Shown here piece after piece: positions 52,837 to 60,556 of a stretch of DNA of 64,000 bases; the first letter of the stretch is position 1; each line of letters opens with the position of its first letter. Source of the stretch: Candidatus Hermodarchaeum yapensis (lineage in GTDB: Archaea; Asgardarchaeota; Hermodarchaeia; Hermodarchaeales; Hermodarchaeaceae); NCBI GenBank assembly GCA_016840405.1, contig JAEOSK010000002.1, forward strand, positions 1-64,000. The letters are read 5' to 3'. A model generated the notes under the pieces. It was not told the origin of the DNA. It saw only the letters and a list, made by a program, of their open reading frames with translations, and did no database searches. Made by a program: the position numbers and the translations under genes.

Positions 52837-54264
52837 ATGAAAGATTCCCATGCAATTCTTTTAACGATACTCTTAGCTTCGCAATTCTTCATTTTACCAG
52901 CAGCAATAGCTAGTCAGTCACCATTTACGCAAATTCCCGTGCCCCTCGGCTTGGCGCAAGATGGTGCCAACGAATTCGGCACGAATATCCGCGTCACGGA
53001 TGGCACCTCACCTTACACAGATCAAGTTGAGCCAACCATGGCAATAACGAGTGATGGACGCATACTCGTAGGTTGGAAAGAAGCTGAATCCCATGACGGA
53101 CCTGGTCGCCGTGTAGGGTTCGCCTATTCCCTCGATGGCGGAATCACCTACACTCCAAATATTCTGATGACCCGGATGGATGACAATAACTTCCAATCGG
53201 ACCCTTGGTTGGAAGCCGATGCTGATGATAATGTCTATTTTGTGTGGATTGAATTCAATGACATTGTTAACAACTACGACCCTGAAGGGGTCGGAGTAGC
53301 AAAAACTACAGATGGTGGTGAAACTTGGGGAACTCCTGTGAATGCAGCAGACACCACATATTTCGATGACAAAGAAACAGCATGTATCGATTCCAATGGA
53401 AACATATACATTGTCTGGGATCACATTGAAATCGATTCCGACTACATCGAACAGAGTTGGGATTTACGATTTACTAAATCCATTGATGGTGGAGCCTCAT
53501 TCACGCCAACAACAACACCGGCTGAACCATGGATCCCTTACCTCCACTGCACCTCCAACGATTCACTTTACATGACCTATGTAAATGGCACATCGGATAC
53601 CGCACCACTTACACAGATTTTCTTCACCCGATCCGATGACCAAGGAACTACTTGGACACCTGGTGTCCTTGTCAATCCTCCATATATTTCGTTAAACCTC
53701 ATTACAGTAGTGCGAAGTGATAGTTCACAAAACGTCTATGTCGCCTACAGCGCTGGTCTCGACACTAGCCCACAATATCATGAAATCTATGTCATCAAAT
53801 CCATTGATGGCGGTCGGACATGGAATACTGCTGTGCAAGTCAATGATGACTACACAGGGATGCAGCGAATGGTGGAAATGTACATCACTGATGATGACAC
53901 CATCCACATGGCGTGGCTGGATGCCCGGTTGGGCGAATGGAACATCTACTACAGCTATTCCAGCGATGGTGGAGCCACCTTTTCCGATGACGAACGCATC
54001 TCCGATGTGGGGTTTCCGCTCACCTTCACACGTCCAGGTGATTACTTCTGCCTACGCCCTGCCCCGAATGGGGATATGTGCATAGTCTGGACTGATGGTC
54101 GCAACGGCTTAAACCACGACATCTACTTCGCTCGACAAGGTCTCGTTCTTGCCCCTGTAATGCAGTTTCCTGCTGAATGGCTACTAATCATTGTGGCCGT
54201 AGCTGTAGTTGTCGTTGTCATCATTATCGTTGTGTGGCTTATGTTGAGACGAAAAGGCGAGTAA
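52837..54264 (+). CDS. Anchored sialidase-like propeller protein
   Basis: 475 residues from ATG 52837 (GGTGAT upstream; a GTG three codons earlier is less likely). A signal peptide is followed by repeated Asp-box motifs: YSLDGGITYTP, KTTDGGETWGT, KSIDGGASFTP, RSDDQGTTWTP, KSIDGGRTWNT and YSSDGGATFSD. This BNR pattern marks sialidase-type propellers, but the Arg triad and nucleophile pair of true sialidases could not be identified. C-terminal helix and MLRRKGE tail. Likely binds or processes surface glycans. Confidence 0.75.
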   Translation: MKDSHAILLTILLASQFFILPAAIASQSPFTQIPVPLGLAQDGANEFGTNIRVTDGTSPYTDQVEPTMAITSDGRILVGWKEAESHDGPGRRVGFAYSLDGGITYTPNILMTRMDDNNFQSDPWLEADADDNVYFVWIEFNDIVNNYDPEGVGVAKTTDGGETWGTPVNAADTTYFDDKETACIDSNGNIYIVWDHIEIDSDYIEQSWDLRFTKSIDGGASFTPTTTPAEPWIPYLHCTSNDSLYMTYVNGTSDTAPLTQIFFTRSDDQGTTWTPGVLVNPPYISLNLITVVRSDSSQNVYVAYSAGLDTSPQYHEIYVIKSIDGGRTWNTAVQVNDDYTGMQRMVEMYITDDDTIHMAWLDARLGEWNIYYSYSSDGGATFSDDERISDVGFPLTFTRPGDYFCLRPAPNGDMCIVWTDGRNGLNHDIYFARQGLVLAPVMQFPAEWLLIIVAVAVVVVVIIIVVWLMLRRKGE

Positions 54265-54278
54265 TAGTGAAAAACAGA

Positions 54279-54299
54279 GATTGTGGAAATTCCATAATC
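54279..54299 (+). terminator. Hairpin terminator after the propeller gene
   Basis: GATTGTGGA and TCCATAATC pair over nine bases (one G-U) around AAT, followed by CTTCTCTTCTTCTTCTTTTT. It lies 15 bases after the stop. Confidence 0.6.
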
Positions 54300-54391
54300 C
54301 TTCTCTTCTTCTTCTTTTTTCCTTGTATTTCGGAGTCCTTTTATTTTCTCTAATTCAAAGATTGCTAGGATTTCGATAAAAGGTTCTGTCA

Positions 54392-55069
54392 ATGGCGAAA
54401 AGCGGATTTCAGATTAGCCGGGTCAACCGATCACGATCAGATGCTAAGCGAACCTACGACCGGTATAGTCGATGGTATGATTGGATTAGCGGTTCGTTTG
54501 AAAGGAAATACGCCGAAGTTGGCGTTGCACAATTAGCGGTTCAACATGGAGAACATATTCTAGAGATCGGATACGGTACTGGTCATATGCTAATAACTGT
54601 AGCAAAACAAGTGGGATCCACTGGCAAGGTCGTTGGGATAGATATCTCGAAGGGTATGTATGATATAGCCCTCAAACGAGTTCAAAAGTCGGGTGTTACT
54701 GACCGTGTCAAGATTGTCTGTGGGGATGCTGTAATCTTACCCTTTGAGTCCAACACGTTTGATGTAGTCTTCATGAGCTTCACACTGGAGCTGTTTGATA
54801 CACCTGACATTCCTCGACTCTTGTTTGAGTGTCAACGAGTGTTACGGAAGGGTGGGCGAATGGGTGTTGTTTCACTTTCGAAGAAAGGATCCGAAGGCGT
54901 CGTCACAAGAATCTATGAAAAATTGCATTCGCTGTTTCCAAAATGGGTTGATTGTCGCCCCATCTATCTCGCCCATATTTTGAATGAAAATGGGTTTCAA
55001 GTTGTAAAGGAAAGTATGCAATTTATGTTTGGCTTAAACGTTGAAATCGTTGTAGTGACGAATCCTTAA
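54392..55069 (+). CDS. SAM-dependent methyltransferase, UbiE/class I
   Basis: 225 residues. YDRYSRWYDWISGSFERKY is the typical N-terminus of UbiE/MenG-like enzymes, HILEIGYGTGHML is SAM motif I, VVGIDIS is motif post-I, DVVFMSFTLELF is motif II and RVLRKGGRMGVVS is motif III. Probably methylates a quinone-like, lipid or small molecule; no such pathway is adjacent. Confidence 0.82.
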   Translation: MAKSGFQISRVNRSRSDAKRTYDRYSRWYDWISGSFERKYAEVGVAQLAVQHGEHILEIGYGTGHMLITVAKQVGSTGKVVGIDISKGMYDIALKRVQKSGVTDRVKIVCGDAVILPFESNTFDVVFMSFTLELFDTPDIPRLLFECQRVLRKGGRMGVVSLSKKGSEGVVTRIYEKLHSLFPKWVDCRPIYLAHILNENGFQVVKESMQFMFGLNVEIVVVTNP

Positions 55070-55165
55070 ACCCAAAGTATGTTTGCCTCGAACGCTTTAG
55101 AGATATGACATTCTGATTGTATTAATATGGCTCTGACTCCTATTCCCCATGAGAGATGTTCTTCA

Positions 55166-55609
55166 ATGACTCAAACTAAGGAACAGATACTACAAGTTGC
55201 TAAGGACTTTGATGATGTGATTGAAACCCAAGATATTGAACGGATTTTACCTTTCTTTGCAAAAGACTGTAGTATCGAACTATTTGGTATAACTTTACAC
55301 GGACATGAAGGTGCTCGAAAATGGTTAGATTGGATGTTTCACCATCTAACTGAAATTTCCTTTGAGCCAATTAGTATAATGGTGGATGACAACGTGTTTT
55401 TCGAAGAATTCATCGTTCAAGGCAAATTACAGGATGGTCGTACAGTGCAATCCAAACAGGCAGAACTCCTTGTGTATGAAAACCTGTTAGTGAAATCGCT
55501 GCGGTTATACTTTGATCGCCTGGATTTTGCTGAAGCGGTGTCATCAAGTTGGATCAATCGAAAGATTATCCATAAGATCATCAAAGAATCCACCAAGGGT
55601 CTTGAATAA
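55166..55609 (+). CDS. NTF2/SnoaL-like protein
   Basis: 147 residues from ATG 55166; an upstream ATG at 55127 would add 13. TKEQILQVAKDFDDVIETQD, then FAKDCSIELFG and the strand-rich end AELLVYENLLVKSLRLYFD are typical of the cone-shaped NTF2-like fold (SnoaL, ketosteroid isomerase). Function unknown. It precedes two small membrane proteins by 14 bases, and may share their transcript. Confidence 0.65.
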   Translation: MTQTKEQILQVAKDFDDVIETQDIERILPFFAKDCSIELFGITLHGHEGARKWLDWMFHHLTEISFEPISIMVDDNVFFEEFIVQGKLQDGRTVQSKQAELLVYENLLVKSLRLYFDRLDFAEAVSSSWINRKIIHKIIKESTKGLE

Positions 55610-55623
55610 AGAGGGAACCGATT

Positions 55624-56241
55624 ATGGAGCAGGAAGAACAAGCAATTCAAGACACTCTCAAATCAACACGAAAGCTACTGATTGCTTTTATCGGATTAAG
55701 CGTGTTTGCGTTTTTACTGGTGTTCATTGCGGTTGAGTTGTTTTTGAATACGGCTTTTGTTTTGTTAGTGTTTGGCGTTAATGGGCCTTGGCCACCTGAA
55801 TTATTTCCAACCTTCACTCTAACGCAGTTTCATGACATTGGAATTGTACTCGCCTCCGTGGGACTGGTGCTTCTGTATTTACCTATCACCTTGACTCTAG
55901 TGATAGTTGAACAATCTGAAACACGGCCAACTCGCATTCGAAGTCGAGTGATACACCTATTTAGTCATTCAGATTTCTTCAAGATTGTTGGTTTTCTCGG
56001 ACTTTTTCTCGCTGCAGGAGGAATATGGTTTTGCATGCATCAAGCCTTTCTCTTTCAGGGTGAATGGCTGAAAGGCACACTGCTCTTCAACAATTACATC
56101 TTCTTGAGTTTGGAAATCTCGCCGATGATTCTTCACCTTTTTGGGAATTTATTAGTACTTGGTGGACTCGGTACAATTGTTCTCATCAGTTCTGTAAAGC
56201 TAATCTTAGGACTCTTAGCACAGATGGGACGGCTCAGATAA
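55624..56241 (+). CDS. Four-helix membrane protein, first of a tandem pair
   Basis: 205 residues, four or more helices, not recognised. A GAGGGAACCG ribosome site precedes the ATG. Its stop overlaps the start of the next gene as TAATG, and that gene encodes another 205-residue membrane protein with a similar helix pattern (DIGIVLASVGLVLLYL versus YIGIAFFVIGLIIMG), so the two likely form a complex. Confidence 0.6.
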   Translation: MEQEEQAIQDTLKSTRKLLIAFIGLSVFAFLLVFIAVELFLNTAFVLLVFGVNGPWPPELFPTFTLTQFHDIGIVLASVGLVLLYLPITLTLVIVEQSETRPTRIRSRVIHLFSHSDFFKIVGFLGLFLAAGGIWFCMHQAFLFQGEWLKGTLLFNNYIFLSLEISPMILHLFGNLLVLGGLGTIVLISSVKLILGLLAQMGRLR

Positions 56242-56858
56242 TGAATGAACAACAACCTAACAAACAGGAACGTTGGATAGATCGGGTTCGATTCGTCGAA
56301 CACGATTGGGTTTTCTATTCTGCAGCTTTCATTCCATTCTTTATCATCGCCTTTGCTGTTTGGATTTGTTTGGATGAAGCCATCTTTGCCCTCCGTTACC
56401 GCATTGTTATCCAATGGTCCCTATTTCCCATTCTCCGAATATTTCCAGATACCTGGCATTACATTGGCATAGCCTTTTTCGTGATTGGTCTAATCATAAT
56501 GGGATTCACGTTTTCTCTACAACGCGCTCCGTCAAATGAAACGTCTCAGACCCGGAAACAACAAGAATGGTTCCGCGTCATCAGCCGATTTCGTCACTGG
56601 CTCAGTGAAAGTCATTTACTTGTAATTCTTGGTATCCTTGGAATGAGTTGTTTGACTATCGCACTGGTTGCCATGCGATACGCCTTCATCTCCCAACTCG
56701 CCTGTTCAGCAGTTAGTCCAGGAATTCCTTGCTTCACAAATCTCTTCGGACTTATTATCATCGAATCCCTATTCTTACATCAGATTGCCGATGTTCTCGT
56801 TGCCATCGGACTAGCCCTAATATTTATCGTGCTCATACGCGAACGATCTGAAGACTGA
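56241..56858 (+). CDS. Four-helix membrane protein, second of a tandem pair
   Basis: 205 residues from ATG 56241, which overlaps the upstream stop (TAATG), the usual sign of coupled translation. The helices have the same order and spacing as in the neighbour: a charged N-tail, a large extracytoplasmic loop after helix 1 (FALRYRIVIQWSLF), and basic loops inside. Function unknown; equal length suggests duplication and heterodimer formation. Confidence 0.6.
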   Translation: MNEQQPNKQERWIDRVRFVEHDWVFYSAAFIPFFIIAFAVWICLDEAIFALRYRIVIQWSLFPILRIFPDTWHYIGIAFFVIGLIIMGFTFSLQRAPSNETSQTRKQQEWFRVISRFRHWLSESHLLVILGILGMSCLTIALVAMRYAFISQLACSAVSPGIPCFTNLFGLIIIESLFLHQIADVLVAIGLALIFIVLIRERSED

Positions 56859-56895
56859 CCAACATCAAAAATCAAAGAATGGTTTTATTTCGTTG

Positions 56896-57261
56896 CTAAG
56901 AAATCAATGTTTCAATACCACGTAAACGAAGGTAGCTAGCCTGAAACCTTAGCTCTGCTGCCAATTGCGTATCGCCGATCCGCTCATAAATTTTGGCGAT
57001 GCGCTCCAACGCGTCAGCTGCTTGAGAAAAATCTTCTGTACTCAAACTTTGCTGGACCTGCATTTCAAAGCATGCCAGCGCTTGATCTTCATATTTCCGG
57101 GGGGAGCGATTCACCTTATGAGCAATTTTGGCAGCCCGTTGATAGAAAACACCAGCTGTGTAAAAATCTTGTAAATTCTTCCGTTTTCGCGCCTCGCGGA
57201 TATACCCGCGGATTTTCGCGGCATACAGTTCAGTGCTCAAGCTCTCCACAGCCTGGCCCAC
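56896..57261 (-). CDS. Helical TPR-like protein
   Basis: About 121 residues. Repeated helix pairs (LQDFYTAGVFYQRAAKIAHK, DFSQAADALERIAKIYER, DTQLAAELRFQASYLR) have TPR or SNAP-like character. Suggested start GTG 57259-57261: a TATA box (57289-57294) places transcription start near 57264, downstream of the alternative GTG at 57270. A 19-base palindrome covers this region. Convergent with the membrane pair. Confidence 0.6.
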   Translation of the reverse strand: MGQAVESLSTELYAAKIRGYIREARKRKNLQDFYTAGVFYQRAAKIAHKVNRSPRKYEDQALACFEMQVQQSLSTEDFSQAADALERIAKIYERIGDTQLAAELRFQASYLRLRGIETLIS

Positions 57262-57277
57262 GGTAGTCACTACCGTG
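57259..57277. promoter_or_regulatory. 9+1+9 palindrome over the predicted start of transcription
   Basis: CACGGTAGT and ACTACCGTG are exact inverted copies around one C. The TATA box TATATA lies at 57289-57294, so the palindrome would cover the start site of the minus-strand TPR-like gene. This is a typical repressor operator position in archaea. Confidence 0.5.
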
Positions 57278-57394
57278 CCCTACCCAGATATATACACTCT
57301 CAGAACCCGCATAAGTGTTTCTTTTACAGGTTTTACTGGGGATAAGTGAATCCACAAGTTTGTTTTAGCAAACTCTATTCCTTCGTTTATTTAG

Positions 57395-57425
57395 TACCTC
57401 GTCGCCCGGCTCGCATGACGAGGTA
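57395..57425. other. Long stem-loop after the flavodoxin gene
   Basis: TACCTCGTC and GACGAGGTA form a nine-base stem around a GC-rich 13-base loop, 48 bases after the flavodoxin stop. It could be a terminator, but no clear T-run follows on the minus strand. Confidence 0.35.
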
Positions 57426-57472
57426 AATTACGAGTTTGAAGGCGACGAAGAACAGTGTCAAAAGATAGCTGG

Positions 57473-57934
57473 TCAGGTCTTAAGTTGCGTAGCAATTTTC
57501 TTTCCGAAATCTTTGGATTTGGGCAACTCTCCATCTGTGACTGGTCCTTTCATTCCGTCGACCCGTATGGACAGGCCCGAAGTGATTAGCTTCAATTTGG
57601 GAACTTTTTCGTTTATTCTCTTCTCCATCTTTTTCACAGATTTTTCGAAGTCTTCTCCTAGATAAGTGTCGAAAAGAGCAACCCATTTCGCCTTTGTGTC
57701 AAGTTTGCCCAGTTTATCAATAAACTTCTTGATACCCCTAACAGGTCCCCCAAAATGTGTTGGTGACCCGATGACTATTGCATCATAATCTGCTGCCTCT
57801 TTGGGATCGGTATCCTTGACATCACTGATAGTAGTTTCTATTCCCTCGACTTCACTTACCCCTTCCATAATCTTTTCCGCTACAAGCTTTGTGTTACCAT
57901 ATTTCGTATCATAAACGATAATAGTTCTTATCAT
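57473..57934 (-). CDS. Flavodoxin
   Basis: 153 residues from ATG 57932-57934 with GGTGA upstream. YDTKYGNTKLVAEKI is the FMN phosphate loop, SPTHFGGP the 50s loop and FDTYLG the region of the second aromatic contact. A one-electron or two-electron carrier that could replace ferredoxin in the Wood-Ljungdahl and HdrA chemistry, though it is not adjacent to these genes. Confidence 0.88.
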   Translation of the reverse strand: MIRTIIVYDTKYGNTKLVAEKIMEGVSEVEGIETTISDVKDTDPKEAADYDAIVIGSPTHFGGPVRGIKKFIDKLGKLDTKAKWVALFDTYLGEDFEKSVKKMEKRINEKVPKLKLITSGLSIRVDGMKGPVTDGELPKSKDFGKKIATQLKT

Positions 57935-58104
57935 TTCGTTCACCAGCCATTTTAGCAGTATTCCACGTTTTTTTAACTTGTTGTTTGTTTTGGCTTAAAC
58001 TCGGCCTGTCATGATTTGACTTCATAACACAAATACCCATAGTAAAAACTGTGTCTTCGGAAAAAAAGGAAAAAGGGTAGGGTGAGTGCCTTACACGCAC
58101 CTGA

Positions 58105-59001
58105 TTAGGGGTGTCGCCGGAAGTAGAGGATGACGAGGACGATGATGACGATCAGCTCAATAGCACTGACAGCAATCAACGGCAGCGTAAAGTCCAGTGG
58201 TGGAGGTGGTGGTTCAGTTGGTTCAGGTGGTTCAGGGGGCGGAGGTGGAGGAACAACGTAGTCATATATTGCCACATTATCAATGGCCTGACCAGTTAGA
58301 CCGGCAAAGATGAAGTAACCCGATGGGATAGTAATTTGTTCCTGTTGAGACATGCGGAGAGTTCCGTTGATATATACATTGAAATACCCAGTTGAGTTTC
58401 GTGTCACATCGAAGTGGGTCCAGCAATTGTTCCATGAATACGAAGGTGGTCCAACATCATAGCTTCCAAGACTTGTATGTTCAGTTCCAACAAGTCTCCA
58501 GAAGTCAATCGTTGGCTGGTAATAATATTCGCCTATATTATGTGTGATCATCACAAAGCAGTAACTGTAATTCATACCTGGACCTGGGATTGTTGAAATT
58601 TCCTGTGCTGGATTATAGTGATCAGCAATTAAGTGAACCACGCACTCCGCACCAGGAGTATCGACTACAAACAGGTCGAAGCTCCAGGTGCCATAATTCA
58701 CTGAGTGATTCAAGTACGCTAAATTCATGTATTGTAGGTCCCAGGTGGTTTCTGATCCGTTGACCCTCAAAGTCTTATCAGCAGCAGTGAAATTACCGAC
58801 ACCAGCATCATAGTACCTGTAATCCGTTCTATTGTACAATATTCCGAAAGTATCCCAGCCATCGTAATTCATGTCATTGAAATTGTCTGTGATGAGTTCT
58901 GTTGCTTTAACCGGGTCTTGTAATGGAAGTTGTAAAGATAGTACCAACAGAAGAGCGATGGCGACAAGAAGAGTTGTCAATCTTCTGTGCTTCACGAACA
59001 A
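58105..59001 (-). CDS. Anchored lectin-like surface protein, copy 1
   Basis: 298 residues from TTG 58999-59001, which follows AAGGAG at good spacing; a TTG nine codons upstream is weaker. A signal peptide precedes a concanavalin-like beta sandwich (ATELITDNFNDMNYDGW, GTWSFDLFVVD, HFDVTRNSTGYFNVYINGT, DNVAIYDYV), then a Pro-rich linker and a C-terminal helix with RRHP tail. Tandem with a close paralogue, 40-50 percent identical by eye. Probably binds glycans on the cell surface. Confidence 0.7.
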   Translation of the reverse strand: MFVKHRRLTTLLVAIALLLVLSLQLPLQDPVKATELITDNFNDMNYDGWDTFGILYNRTDYRYYDAGVGNFTAADKTLRVNGSETTWDLQYMNLAYLNHSVNYGTWSFDLFVVDTPGAECVVHLIADHYNPAQEISTIPGPGMNYSYCFVMITHNIGEYYYQPTIDFWRLVGTEHTSLGSYDVGPPSYSWNNCWTHFDVTRNSTGYFNVYINGTLRMSQQEQITIPSGYFIFAGLTGQAIDNVAIYDYVVPPPPPPEPPEPTEPPPPPLDFTLPLIAVSAIELIVIIVLVILYFRRHP

Positions 59002-59133
59002 TTTAGATATCTCCTTTTTTTTCTCCAAATCCTCCTCAAGGGAAGGATTGTATCCACACTATTCTCATGAACCCTATAAATCTGATTTTATTACTAAATT
59101 TGCACTTTGATTATTTTGAAAAAAGGGAGGGGT

Positions 59134-59151
59134 GTAGGGCGTTTGCCCTAC
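59134..59151 (-). terminator. Hairpin terminator between the lectin-like genes
   Basis: GTAGGGC and GCCCTAC form a seven-base stem around a four-base loop. On the minus strand it follows the stop of the upstream paralogue by about ten bases and is followed by CCCTCCCTTTTTTC, so the two paralogues are likely separate transcripts. Confidence 0.65.
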
Positions 59152-59161
59152 GACCACCTGC

Positions 59162-60055
59162 TTATGAGCGTCGTCTGAGGTAGAAGATGACTAGCACAAT
59201 TATGATGATGAGTTCGATGGTGCCGATTGCTATCATGAGTGTTGTGTTGTTAGGTGGTGGTGGGGGCGTTTCGGGTGTTTCGGGTGTTTCGGGGGGCGGA
59301 TGTGGAACGATGTAATCAAATATTGCCACGTTATCAATGGCCCAACCACTCTGGGCTTCAAAGGCGAAGTAACCAGATATGGGAAAAACAGCGTCTTGTA
59401 CTGAGATGCAGTGAGTTCCATTAAGATAGATGTTGAAATACCCGGTGGAATTTCGGGTTATATCGAAGTGATTCCAGCAATTTGACCAAGTAGCCGTGCC
59501 TGGCAAAACCGCATGTTGCCCCTCAAGAGTGTAAGTACCGTCATAGCATCGTTCAAGGGTAATCGTAGGCTGATAATAGTGTGATCCTAGATTCCGCGTG
59601 TATATCCAAATTTCGTAACTGTAATTCTTGTATGGACCCGGAATATTGGACCAACCTTCTATGGGATTATAGGAATCGCCAATTAATTGAACGAAACACC
59701 AACCCAGTGTATTGTTGAATACAAACACATCGAAGCTCCATGTGCCATAGCAAATTGAGCTATTTATGTACGCCATACTCAAGTAGTGAAAGGTCTCATT
59801 TTCTGAGGGTCCAATGACCTTCAATGTTTGATCAGCAGCAGAAAAATTACCAACACCATCAGGAAAATACTCCATAAATGCAATTTTATTAAGAAATCTT
59901 CCGTAGGTATCCCAGCCCATATAGTCCATGTCATTGAAGGTATCCGCAATCACATCCGTTGCCCGCACCGCATCAGAGAACGGCAACAGCATCGACATCG
60001 CCCAGAGCACAGCTATTACAACTAGCAGACCACTCAACTTTCTCTGTTTTTTCAT
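59162..60055 (-). CDS. Anchored lectin-like surface protein, copy 2
   Basis: 297 residues from ATG 60053-60055. Same layout as copy 1: signal peptide, the NDMDYMGWDTYG opening, GTWSFDVFVF, CWNHFDITRNSTGYFNIYL, DNVAIFDYIVP, then an ETPETPETPPPPP linker, helix and LRRRS tail. The linker differs from copy 1 (PEPPEPTEPP), so linkers evolve quickly. Function as for copy 1 is inference. Confidence 0.7.
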   Translation of the reverse strand: MKKQRKLSGLLVVIAVLWAMSMLLPFSDAVRATDVIADTFNDMDYMGWDTYGRFLNKIAFMEYFPDGVGNFSAADQTLKVIGPSENETFHYLSMAYINSSICYGTWSFDVFVFNNTLGWCFVQLIGDSYNPIEGWSNIPGPYKNYSYEIWIYTRNLGSHYYQPTITLERCYDGTYTLEGQHAVLPGTATWSNCWNHFDITRNSTGYFNIYLNGTHCISVQDAVFPISGYFAFEAQSGWAIDNVAIFDYIVPHPPPETPETPETPPPPPNNTTLMIAIGTIELIIIIVLVIFYLRRRS

Positions 60056-60436
60056 CAAATTCGGACTCTCCTAGACTTACTCCTACACCCTTCCGCCCAG
60101 GAAGGGTTGGACGCCCTCCCTTATCCTTCGAACCTTAAAAATTCGATTTTTCGATAAAACGTGAGGTTTAGTATTTCTTATTAATGGAAAACCGTAGATT
60201 AGTAAATTTGAACGCCAGATGACTTTCTAAATAAGTATGGTATCTTTTGGCTTCTTCATAATTGGAGACTCCCGGATTGTTTTTTGGTGAAGTATAGGTG
60301 GGGCTCAGGGTTCCTTTAGCAAAAATAGAAACTGGCTCATTTTCATTATGAGGATCTCATTCTACCAGAAAAGATTTCGATAGCACTGTGAGAAGACGAT
60401 TATGTATTCCGTTTTGGAGCTTAAGCCATGAGAACG
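60056..60436. other. Intergenic region with a strong hairpin, no gene seen
   Basis: A seven-base stem (CCCTTCC/GGAAGGG, 60088-60106) lies upstream of lectin-like copy 2. Beyond it the sequence is AT-rich with no convincing frame on either strand until the katG relic. Confidence 0.5.
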
Positions 60437-60556
60437 GTCCTGCCAGATGAGTTCCTCAGTGGGAATCTCGGGGTCTAAGTAGCACTCGGGGTACCATGTC
60501 GTGGTACATCAGCTTGAACCACACCCAAACGAAGGCGTCTGCGAGCTGATTATCCG
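60437..60556 (-). pseudogene. katG: Relic of catalase-peroxidase katG
   Basis: The minus strand, starting within the last codons of the catalase gene, reads [19 protein letters not shown] then MVPR, and after a one-base frameshift YLDPEIPTEELIWQD. In catalase-peroxidases the matching segment is roughly ADAFARAWFKLTHRDMGP followed by RYLGPEVPAEELIWQDP. About 40 codons remain, and homology stops after WQD. It marks the end of an imported GC-rich block. Confidence 0.75.

Noticed and set aside
57387-57461. Short minus-strand frame encoding a hydrophobic peptide with a basic tail after flavodoxin
   Set aside because: Only 24 codons from a TTG, no ribosome site, and it overlaps a nine-base stem-loop; composition alone is not enough.
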